A DNA stretch of 64,000 nucleotides from Actinomycetes bacterium (GTDB lineage: Bacteria; Actinomycetota; Actinomycetes; Mycobacteriales; Mycobacteriaceae). Location: NCBI GenBank assembly GCA_023461275.1, contig JAEYMI010000081.1, forward strand, positions 29,626 through 93,625, in the 5' to 3' direction. The position numbers were made by a program, and so were the translations under genes. Each line of letters opens with the position of its first letter. Position 1 is the first letter of the stretch. Below the pieces are notes generated by a model. That model was not told where the DNA came from, did no database searches, and worked only from the letters and a program-made list of their open reading frames with translations. Positions 24,539-31,737 of this stretch are shown piece after piece.

Positions 24539-26359
24539 GTGACGACCGAATTCTCTGTTCAGACGGAATTCTCTGTTCCGGCCGAGTTCTCCATTCCCGA
24601 TGACGCCAATGCGACCGACATCATCTTCGACATCGCCGAGCGCACACCCGATCAGGTGGTGTTCCACGACAAGGTCGACGGGCAGTGGCAGCCGATCACG
24701 GCCGGCGAGGCGGTTGCCCGAATCGTCGCTCTGGCCAAGGGTTTGATCGCCGAGGGGATTTCGCCCGGCGATCGGGTTGCGCTGCTGTCGCGTACCCGGA
24801 TCGAGTGGACGCTGATCGACTTCGCGATCTGGGCGGCCGGCGGCATCACCGTTCCGATCTATGACTCGTCGTCGGGACCGCAGATCGAGTGGATTCTGCG
24901 CGACTCCGAGGCTCGGGTGATCGTGTTGGAGGACAACGCCCATCGCGTCGCGTTCAACACCGTCGAGGGCTCGGCGGACATCACCGTCTACCAAATCGAC
25001 GACGAAGCCGGACCCGGGGCCGTCGAACACCTCATCGCTGCCGGTGTCGGCGTCCACGACGACGAGGTGACCAAACGTCGCGCCACGGTGCACGCCGCCG
25101 ACCCGGCCACGTTGATCTACACCTCGGGAACCACCGGCCGGCCCAAGGGCTGCATGCTCACCCACGCCAACATGCTGTCCGAGGTGCGGGGCGTGCTGGA
25201 GAGCGATCTGCGCCTGCTGCTCAAGCCCGGGCGTCGGCTGCTGATGTTCCTGCCGATGGCGCACGTACTGGCGCGGGCGATCAACCTCGTCGCCATCGAG
25301 GCGCGCGTCGAGGTCGGCTACTTCAGTGACACCAGCAAGCTGGTGCCGGAGTTCGCCGTTTTCAAGCCGTCGCTGATCCTCTCGGTCCCCCGGGTTTTCG
25401 AGAAGGTCTACAACAGCGCACGCAAGAACGCCGTCGACGGCGGCAAGGGCAAGATCTTCGACCTCGCCACCGACACCGCGATCGAGTACTCGAAAGCGTT
25501 GGAACACGGCAAGATCGGTGTTTTGCTCCGGGCCCGGCACGCCCTGTTCGATCGTCTGGTCTACGCCAAGTTGCGTTCTGCGCTCGGCGGCGAATGCGAG
25601 CTGGCGATCTCCGGCGGCGCACCGCTGGGGGCACGACTCGGTCACTTCTTCCGCGGGATCGGTATCCCGGTCTTCGAGGGTTACGGCCTGACCGAGACCA
25701 CCGCCGCGTTCAGCGTCAACACCCCGCACGGACACCGAGTGGGAACAGTCGGTAAACCGTTGCCCGGCAATGCGGTTGCCATCGGCGAAGACGGCGAGGT
25801 GCTGTTGAGCGGTGGCGTGGTGTTCAACGGCTACTGGAACAACCCGGACGCGACCGCGACCGCTCTGACCGACGGCTGGTTCCACACCGGTGACCTCGGT
25901 TCGGTGGATTCCGACGGCTTCATCACGATCACCGGACGTAAAAAGGAACTGATCGTCACCGCCGGCGGCAAGAACGTCTCCCCGGCCGGCCTCGAGGACG
26001 TCATCCGCGCCGACCCGCTGGTATCCCAGGCCCTCGTCGTCGGCGACGCCAAACCGTTCATCGCCGCGCTGATCACCATCGACCCGGAACATTTCCCGTC
26101 GTGGAAATCGGCTGCGGGCAAACCGGAGTCGGCGACGATCGCCGACCTCGTCAACGACCCCGACCTGGTGGCAGCGGTACAGGCCGCGGTCGACAAGGCC
26201 AACGAAACGGTCTCGCACGCAGAGGCGATCAAGAAGTTCCGCATCCTGCCGCTGGACTTCACCGAGGAGACCGGCGAGATGACGCCGACGCTCAAGGTGA
26301 AACGAAATGTGGTGGTGGACAAGTTCTCCGACGACATCGCCGCGATTTATTCGAAGTGA
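24539..26359 (+). CDS. fadD15: Long-chain acyl-CoA synthetase FadD15
   Basis: Adenylate-forming enzyme of 606 residues that activates long-chain fatty acids to CoA thioesters. The AMP-binding motif is LIYTSGTTGRPKGCMLTHAN, followed by GYGLTETTAAFSVN, the hinge HTGDLGSVDSDGFITITGRKKE and the C-terminal Lys in TPTLKVKR. It matches Rv2187 by position. AAAGGGG is five bases before the GTG at 24539. A -10-like TAGGAT lies at 24498-24503. The N-terminus carries three tandem hexapeptides of type (T/A)EFS(V/I)(Q/P), encoded by 18-bp DNA repeats at 24545-24598, ahead of the conserved domain. Confidence 0.94.
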   Translation: MTTEFSVQTEFSVPAEFSIPDDANATDIIFDIAERTPDQVVFHDKVDGQWQPITAGEAVARIVALAKGLIAEGISPGDRVALLSRTRIEWTLIDFAIWAAGGITVPIYDSSSGPQIEWILRDSEARVIVLEDNAHRVAFNTVEGSADITVYQIDDEAGPGAVEHLIAAGVGVHDDEVTKRRATVHAADPATLIYTSGTTGRPKGCMLTHANMLSEVRGVLESDLRLLLKPGRRLLMFLPMAHVLARAINLVAIEARVEVGYFSDTSKLVPEFAVFKPSLILSVPRVFEKVYNSARKNAVDGGKGKIFDLATDTAIEYSKALEHGKIGVLLRARHALFDRLVYAKLRSALGGECELAISGGAPLGARLGHFFRGIGIPVFEGYGLTETTAAFSVNTPHGHRVGTVGKPLPGNAVAIGEDGEVLLSGGVVFNGYWNNPDATATALTDGWFHTGDLGSVDSDGFITITGRKKELIVTAGGKNVSPAGLEDVIRADPLVSQALVVGDAKPFIAALITIDPEHFPSWKSAAGKPESATIADLVNDPDLVAAVQAAVDKANETVSHAEAIKKFRILPLDFTEETGEMTPTLKVKRNVVVDKFSDDIAAIYSK

Positions 26360-26362
26360 CGG

Positions 26363-27487
26363 TCAGAGCAACTGCATGAGCCGCGCGGCCATGTGTTGCC
26401 ACTGCCACGATTCCACGGCAACCCGACGACCTTCGGCGCCGAGGTGACGCGCGGTCCGCGGGTCCGATAGCAGAACCGACACCGCCGCCGCGACCGTCGG
26501 GACGTCCCGCCCGTCGACGACGGTGCCGGTGATGCCCTCACGGACGGTTTCCGGTGCGCCACCGGACAGTCCGGCCACCACGGGCACACCGGTGGCCGAG
26601 GCCTCGAGGTAGACGATCCCGAATCCCTCGACGTCCAGTCCGCCACCACGTGTGCGGGCAGGCATCGCGAAGACGTCGGCGATCGCGTGGTACGCGGGCA
26701 GGTCCTCGGCGGGAACCGAGCCGGTGAACACCACGTGCTCGGACATCTGCTCCCGTTCGGCGAGTCGGTGCAGATCGTCGGCGTAAGGTCCGCCACCGAC
26801 CACCACGAGCACCGCATCGGGCACGGTGGTCCGGATCAATGGCAGCGCCCGGATCAACGTGTCCTGGCCCTTGCGCGGCACCAACCGCGACAGGCACAGC
26901 ACCGTCGGCCTGTCACCGATGCCCAGTTGCTCGCGAATCCGTTGTCGCGCTTGCGGATCGGGATGGAAACGCTCGGTGTCCACGCCGGGCGGCAGATACT
27001 CCAAGGCCGCGTCGGCACCGAAGGCCGCAGCGAACCGGCCGCGCGTGTACCGGCTGACGAAGGTCACGACGTCGGTGTGCGCGCCGATGTAACCCAGAAC
27101 CTGTCGGGCGCCGGGCAGCATCGACCACCCCACCTCGTGTCCGTGGGTACTGGCGATCACCCGGCGCGCCCCGGCGCGGCGCATCGCCGGGGCCAGTACC
27201 GCCAGCGGCGCGGCCGCCCCGAACCACACGGTGTGGATGTCTTCGCTGCGGATGATCTGCGCGGCGCGGCGCGCAACCGCCGGAGTCGGCAGCATCAGGG
27301 TCGTCGGATGCCGGAACACCCGGTAGGCCGCCTGCGCATCGAACTCGTCATGAGAACTGCCACGCCATCGCGGTGCGTAGACGACGACGTCGTCGGGCGG
27401 CAGCAGTTCCACCAGATTCTGCAGGTACGACTGGATGCCACCCGGTCGTGGCGGGAAGTCGTTGGTGACCAACAGGGTTCGGTTCAC
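26363..27487 (-). CDS. pimB: PIM mannosyltransferase PimB'
   Basis: GT4-family enzyme of 374 residues that transfers mannose from GDP-mannose to PIM1 or its acylated form to give PIM2 on the cytoplasmic side. GT-B features: FPPRPGGIQSYLQNL near the start, THGHEVGW in the first domain, LSRLVPRKGQDTLIRAL and the donor-site region EGFGIVYLEASATGVPVV with the EX7E pair. It matches Rv2188c by position and sequence. Start ATG at 27487. It is convergent with fadD15 (3-base gap) and seven bases downstream of the metallopeptidase-like lipoprotein gene, so it may be cotranscribed with it. Confidence 0.94.
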   Translation of the reverse strand: MNRTLLVTNDFPPRPGGIQSYLQNLVELLPPDDVVVYAPRWRGSSHDEFDAQAAYRVFRHPTTLMLPTPAVARRAAQIIRSEDIHTVWFGAAAPLAVLAPAMRRAGARRVIASTHGHEVGWSMLPGARQVLGYIGAHTDVVTFVSRYTRGRFAAAFGADAALEYLPPGVDTERFHPDPQARQRIREQLGIGDRPTVLCLSRLVPRKGQDTLIRALPLIRTTVPDAVLVVVGGGPYADDLHRLAEREQMSEHVVFTGSVPAEDLPAYHAIADVFAMPARTRGGGLDVEGFGIVYLEASATGVPVVAGLSGGAPETVREGITGTVVDGRDVPTVAAAVSVLLSDPRTARHLGAEGRRVAVESWQWQHMAARLMQLL

Positions 27488-27494
27488 GGGTGCG

Positions 27495-29018
27495 TCATCG
27501 CAGTTGTTCGCGTAGCCATCCCTGCCAGTCTCTCACCAGTCGGGCCCGATCGACGCCGATCGCGCGTGAGATGGCGGCGTCCTGACGCTTGGCGTCGTCG
27601 GTACCTGCCACGCCCAGATAGAGGTCTTTGAGTTTGCCGGTGCCATACCGATCGGCGACGTAGGCCGCGACCGACCATGCCGATTCATACGCCAGCTGAG
27701 TGCCGGCCGAGTCCAGAACGAAATCCCGGTTGGGCGGTAGATCTGCTGGGACCGCACCACTGCGTACCGCCTGCGCCAGCCCGGGGGCGGCATCGGCGAG
27801 TCGGACGTAGGTACCTCGCCGACCGACATACTCCGGCACGCCCTCGCTGACCCACAGCGGAGCACCGGGCGACGTCACACCCCGTGCGGCGACGTGGGTG
27901 AGTTCGTGCCGCAGAACGACGCCCAGCGCCGGGGTCGGCAGATCGGCGACACCGGGTGTCAACACGATCCGTTGGCCGAGTGCGACATGCTCAGAGGTAT
28001 CGATGCGATCGAAGACGGTGGCGGCCGCGGCGTCGCCGACTCCGGTCGCCGAGGTGACGACTAGTGCGCGGAACTGGCGGTCGTCGGCGGTGGGCACCAC
28101 GACGGCCCGTCGTGCCCATTGCCCGCCCCAGAAATCGGAGACCGCGTCGACCGCGCCGGGCAACAGTTCTCTGACCCGCGCGACGGTGGCGGCGGTATCG
28201 GGGTAGGACGCCACCACCGAGGTGCCCCCGGCCGTCGCGATGTCGGAGGCGGCCAACCCGGGCAGATCCCACAATTGCGCCGAGGGGGATGTGCCCGTCG
28301 CCGACGGATCGAGCGCGGCAGCGTCACCGACGACGCGCCAGGAATCGTCGTACCGGGCCATGATCATCTGACTGTCGACAGTGATCTCGGGCTCGTTGAT
28401 CCCCGGCAGCGCAGCGCCACCGAGCGCGTAGTGCAGTTCCACCGGCGCCACCCAGGAGTCGGAACTGCCCGCCGCATCGAGGCGTTGCTGAATCTCTTGC
28501 GGCACAAGCGTTTCGGCTTCTTCTGTCGGCGCAACCTGATAGTCGAAGCGCACCAACCGCAGTCCGGTTCCACGCTCGAGTGGCGTCGAGGTCGGCGACG
28601 GCTCGGCAGTCGACGACTCCGGAGCACTCGACTCACCGGTTCCCGACGGCTCCGCTGTGCCCGACACCGAGGACTGATCCCGGCGTTCGCGATCGGCGGC
28701 CGGCAGTGCGAGGTTCGCCGCGGCGGTGTGCAGTGCCGCTCGGAACTCCGGCGTGGCCGATGGATCGAGCAGTTCGTCGATCCGGGCGGTATTGCCGTCC
28801 AGGATGGCCTTCGACAGCGCCGTCAGGGTCGCCGAGACACCTGCGGTCCGTTGCTGGTCGTAGACATTGGGCGCGGTGCTGACACTGGTGGTGGTCGACG
28901 GTGCCGGAGCCTGCGGCGGCTCGGAACACGCAGCTGTCCCGGCCAGCGTGATGGCGACCGCGACGACAGCCCAGCGGCGGGCCGGCGTCGGCTCACCCGA
29001 TCGTGTTCGACGCGACAC
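27495..29018 (-). CDS. Putative secreted lipoprotein metallopeptidase (gluzincin-like)
   Basis: Exported protein of 507 residues. It has an Arg-rich start, a hydrophobic core, and a Cys at the end of LAGTAAC that resembles a lipobox imperfectly. An NTF2-like region with a Ser/Thr/Pro/Glu-rich insert follows. The C-terminal half contains HELTH near residue 370 and EGVPEYVG about 20 residues later, the zinc-ligand pattern of gluzincin (peptidase MA-like) proteases, then further helices. Position corresponds to Rv2189c, which I recall as shorter and uncharacterised. Proteolytic activity is inferred from the motif only. It is eleven bases downstream of an NlpC/P60 gene and just upstream of pimB'. 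Confidence 0.72.
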   Translation of the reverse strand: MSRRTRSGEPTPARRWAVVAVAITLAGTAACSEPPQAPAPSTTTSVSTAPNVYDQQRTAGVSATLTALSKAILDGNTARIDELLDPSATPEFRAALHTAAANLALPAADRERRDQSSVSGTAEPSGTGESSAPESSTAEPSPTSTPLERGTGLRLVRFDYQVAPTEEAETLVPQEIQQRLDAAGSSDSWVAPVELHYALGGAALPGINEPEITVDSQMIMARYDDSWRVVGDAAALDPSATGTSPSAQLWDLPGLAASDIATAGGTSVVASYPDTAATVARVRELLPGAVDAVSDFWGGQWARRAVVVPTADDRQFRALVVTSATGVGDAAAATVFDRIDTSEHVALGQRIVLTPGVADLPTPALGVVLRHELTHVAARGVTSPGAPLWVSEGVPEYVGRRGTYVRLADAAPGLAQAVRSGAVPADLPPNRDFVLDSAGTQLAYESAWSVAAYVADRYGTGKLKDLYLGVAGTDDAKRQDAAISRAIGVDRARLVRDWQGWLREQLR

Positions 29019-29028
29019 CCGCCGGCAC

Positions 29029-30111
29029 TCAGTACCGACGCGCGGCGGTATAGGGACCGGCTTCGTCCACCGGGACCACCTTCACCGGCACCCCGAAGGT
29101 CGACGCATGGATCACGTAACCGTCACCGACGTACATGCCTACATGGCTGGCACCCGGGTAGTAGATGATCAGGTCGCCCGGTTGCAGATCGTTACGGTCC
29201 ACCGGGGTTCCCGACGCCATCTGCGCCTCACTCGAGCGGGGCAGAGTCTTCCCGGCCTGCTGGTAGGCCCACACCATCAGACCCGAGCAGTCGAAGGAGT
29301 CCGGTCCGGTGGCGCCCCACACATAAGGATCGCCGATGCGTGTCAGCGCCGCCTGCACCGCGGTCAGCGCAGCAGAAGTGCCCTTGGGCACGATCCGCGG
29401 ATCGAAGTTGAACTTGGGTCCGCGCAGTTCGGCGAGTTGCTGACCCGTCATCGACTTGTAGACCGCGCGGATCTGAATCGCCTGAAGCTGCAGATTGGAC
29501 TGCTTGGCCTGCAGCTCGCCGCGGGTCTTCTCTGCGGCGGCGACCGCTGCGGTGGCCTTTGTTGCGGTCTGGTCCGCGGAGGTCTTGGCCGTGATGGTCT
29601 TCAGTCGAGCTGCCTTGAGTCCCTTGAGGTCGGCGGCGGCCTGACGCGAGATCAGCTCGAGGCCCGACATCTGGTCGAGCAGTGATTGGGGCGAATCGCT
29701 GACCAGAACGGCGTAGAGCCGGTTGACGCGGGCGCCCTTGTAGCTGGCCCGGACGACCGAGTCGACGCGTCCCTGGTACCCCGTGAGGCGACGCTCGGTG
29801 TCGTTGAGCGTGACCTGCGCGTCCGCTGAGGCCTTGGTCGCGTTCGCCACGATCGATCGTTGCTTGTCGTACTCGATCTGCGCGTTGTGCATCGCCTCGG
29901 CCGACTGCTCGGCCTCGGTGCTGAGCTTCTTGTAGTTGTCCAGCAGCTGAGTGGGCGTACGCACCGGTTCAGCCGACGCCGCACCTGCGCCGTCGAAGAT
30001 TCCGCCACTCATCACGCTGGCGGGCATGATGCCCACCACCGTGGCGAGAACGCATGCCGCCACGATGGCCGCTCTCGATCGCGTCCGTGCGATCGTCGAA
30101 CCGGATACCAC
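29029..30111 (-). CDS. NlpC/P60 peptidoglycan endopeptidase (Rv2190c type)
   Basis: Secreted cell-wall hydrolase of 360 residues. A signal peptide (residues 1-45, ending near GAASA-EP) is followed by about 190 residues of coiled coil rich in Ala, Lys, Thr and Gln. The NlpC/P60 domain then has DSFDCSGLMVWAYQ (nucleophile Cys), GDLIIYYPGASHVGMYVG (His) and a final HAST. It should cut the D-Glu-mDAP stem-peptide bond. The coiled coil may keep the enzyme in check or bind an activator, as in RipA. A GAGGAG nine bases before the GTG supports the start. A hairpin separates it from the second NlpC/P60 gene upstream. Confidence 0.93.
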   Translation of the reverse strand: MVSGSTIARTRSRAAIVAACVLATVVGIMPASVMSGGIFDGAGAASAEPVRTPTQLLDNYKKLSTEAEQSAEAMHNAQIEYDKQRSIVANATKASADAQVTLNDTERRLTGYQGRVDSVVRASYKGARVNRLYAVLVSDSPQSLLDQMSGLELISRQAAADLKGLKAARLKTITAKTSADQTATKATAAVAAAEKTRGELQAKQSNLQLQAIQIRAVYKSMTGQQLAELRGPKFNFDPRIVPKGTSAALTAVQAALTRIGDPYVWGATGPDSFDCSGLMVWAYQQAGKTLPRSSEAQMASGTPVDRNDLQPGDLIIYYPGASHVGMYVGDGYVIHASTFGVPVKVVPVDEAGPYTAARRY

Positions 30112-30184
30112 TTCGTACTACTCCTCTACCGCGACACTTCCCGCCACTGCACATTACGTGGACGGCGCATGCCGGTAACAACTT

Positions 30185-30217
30185 CGGGCGGACCGCGCTT
30201 GACGCGCAATCCGCCCG
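30185..30217 (-). terminator. Hairpin terminator between the two NlpC/P60 genes
   Basis: CGGGCGGA (30185-30192) pairs with TCCGCCCG (30210-30217), enclosing a smaller GCGC stem. It lies 30 bases after the stop of the upstream NlpC/P60 gene. There is no U run, so it may act as a weak terminator or mRNA-stabilising element. Confidence 0.55.
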
Positions 30218-30249
30218 AGTGCCGAACTCACTGATGCATGGGCTGCAGC

Positions 30250-30957
30250 TCAGTAACGCCGCACACCGGTCAGCTGCCAGTTCTTCACGACGTCTTCCTT
30301 GACCGGAACGCCGTAGGTCGAGCTGTGGATGAAGCGTCCGTTACCCAGGTACATACCTGCGTGGCCGCCACCGTTGAAGATGAGGATGTCGCCGGGCTGG
30401 GCGTTCTCGTAAGCGACGGGAGTACCGCCACCGAGCTGGCCGTAGCTGTCGCGAGGAATGGTCTTGCCGGCCTGCTGGTAGGACCAGTACACGAGTCCGG
30501 AGCAGTCGAAGGCGTTCGGGCCGGCCGCACCGTAGGAGTACGGGGAGCCGATCTTGCTCTCGGCGGCCGCAACGGCCTTCTGGGCGGCGGTGGGCTGCAG
30601 TCGCTGCGGAAGCAGCGGAGCGCCGAGGCGCGGCTTGAACTGGTTCGGGACCTGGTTGTCACTGATGCCCGGCACGGTGAACTTACCGAGGTTGGGGATC
30701 TCGACGGTGGCGCCTGAGTTCTTGGCGACCGGCGTCGCCACATCGGGCACGGCCTGCGGCGCCTGAAGCTGCTGCGGTACCTGCTTGTCGGTGATGCCGG
30801 GGATCTCGAAAGTGCCGACATTCGGTACGTGGACCGGAGCTGCGAGCGCGGGACCTGCCGCTGCGGCGAGCGAGCCGACTGTAATCGACCCAGCGATCAC
30901 CGCGGTCTTGGCCACCTTGCTGCCCCGGTTGGGCTGCTCCAAACGATGTTTGGCCAC
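30250..30957 (-). CDS. NlpC/P60 endopeptidase with internal repeat, riboswitch-controlled
   Basis: Secreted peptidoglycan hydrolase of 235 residues with a signal peptide ending near LAAP. The first half has two copies of a 19-residue unit, PNxGxFxxPGIxDxQVP, at about 44-62 and 86-104, perhaps a wall-binding repeat. The catalytic domain has NAFDCSGLVYWSYQ and GDILIFNGGGHAGMYLG with final HSST. Size and architecture resemble RipB/RipD-like proteins. The GTG at 30957 has AAGGAG ten bases upstream and follows directly after a c-di-AMP riboswitch, so expression should fall when c-di-AMP is high. Confidence 0.93.
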   Translation of the reverse strand: MAKHRLEQPNRGSKVAKTAVIAGSITVGSLAAAAGPALAAPVHVPNVGTFEIPGITDKQVPQQLQAPQAVPDVATPVAKNSGATVEIPNLGKFTVPGISDNQVPNQFKPRLGAPLLPQRLQPTAAQKAVAAAESKIGSPYSYGAAGPNAFDCSGLVYWSYQQAGKTIPRDSYGQLGGGTPVAYENAQPGDILIFNGGGHAGMYLGNGRFIHSSTYGVPVKEDVVKNWQLTGVRRY

Positions 30958-30975
30958 GAAGCGATTTCTCCTTGT

Positions 30976-31125
30976 TCTCTCCCTTACCGCCTACCGGGTT
31001 AGCTGTCGGATTCGGGCCGGAAGATGGCCCTACACACCTGCGGGCAGGCATGATTCACCCCAATTCGGAAACTACTTCCGAAAACGATGGTTCCCCGGTT
31101 CGCCAGAAGGCGATTGAGCGGTGAT
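30976..31125 (-). promoter_or_regulatory. c-di-AMP riboswitch (ydaO/yuaA type)
   Basis: Read on the minus strand, the leader contains the conserved blocks in order: GAACCGGGGAACC, a variable hairpin (TTTTCGGAAG...), GGGGTGAATC, GCCCGAATCCGACAGCTAAC, GGTAGGCG and GGGAGAG. These are hallmarks of the ydaO/yuaA class that binds cyclic di-AMP, which in actinobacteria commonly sits in front of NlpC/P60 and Rpf genes. End coordinates are approximate. The following NlpC/P60 gene begins about 19 bases later. Confidence 0.93.
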
Positions 31126-31237
31126 CTACGCGGACCACTCCGGTTGGAATGGGACGCTCCGCGAAGGTCTCAGAAAGGTTACGAAATCGTGCCGCGTATG
31201 TCCACCAGGCGGACGACGGCGCGTCGCGACCGTTACC

Positions 31238-31522
31238 TCAGCCCGCTCGCCGAATCGGCGTCACAACACCTGTAGCAGGCTCGTGAACTGCGGATATCCG
31301 CTTTCTTGCGGATAGTGCAGCCTCCCTGGAGGTCATTGCAGCATCGACGAAGCAGTCGATGGCCTGCCCGATCTCTTCAATCGGATCGCACTCCGATTTC
31401 GTTACCGTTGCTCCACCTTCAGCCCCTACGTTTGCGCTGCTCATGGGGCTGAACAGGACTTGGACCACACACCCATCACAGGCGAGCGGACGACCCGGGC
31501 AGGAGTTGCAGTCGATCTGCAT
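31238..31522 (-). CDS. Small Cys-rich conserved protein
   Basis: A 94-residue protein with an N-terminal cluster CNSCPGRPLACDGCVV, four cysteines in two CxxC pairs, which suggests metal or Fe-S binding or a redox role. The rest is helical, with IGQAIDCFVDAAM resembling the tail of short actinobacterial proteins I have seen annotated only as hypothetical. GGAG sits seven to eight bases before the ATG at 31522, better than the ATG at 31540. It points the same way as the riboswitch-controlled gene but is separated from it by 280 bases. I do not know its function. Confidence 0.65.
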   Translation of the reverse strand: MQIDCNSCPGRPLACDGCVVQVLFSPMSSANVGAEGGATVTKSECDPIEEIGQAIDCFVDAAMTSREAALSARKRISAVHEPATGVVTPIRRAG

Positions 31523-31718
31523 GTGTGATCTCCATCTCATTTCTCGGCAAGGCTTGCCGGAGTGGCCATTTCGGTTGCCGCCGGGGCCCCCGACGCCATC
31601 CCCGGACGCCGGGGTTCACCCGATCACCACACACCGTAAAGAGACCCTCCGACAAGAATCGCTGACGCCCCATCGGCCCCACCAGAACAGCCGCGTCCCA
31701 CGCGCCTCTGTCATACCG

Positions 31719-31734
31719 TCGAACTAGTGTTCGC
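31719..31734. promoter_or_regulatory. LexA box in front of the DnaQ-UvrC-like gene
   Basis: TCGAACTAGTGTTCGC matches the TCGAAC-N4-GTTCGA palindrome at 11 of 12 fixed positions. It lies three bases before the GTG start at 31738 and right after a -10-like CATACC (31712-31717), so LexA would block the start site and the mRNA would have a very short leader. Confidence 0.75.
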
Positions 31735-31737
31735 ACC

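Noticed and set aside
24497..26218. 573-codon open frame antisense to fadD15
   Set aside because: It is the mirror of a well-supported gene in GC-rich DNA; the product has no recognisable domain and a low-complexity composition.
31127..31237. GTAAC-type MtrA boxes upstream of the riboswitch
   Set aside because: Two GTAAC sequences occur on the minus strand near 31180 and 31235, but they are about 50 bp apart rather than a close direct repeat.
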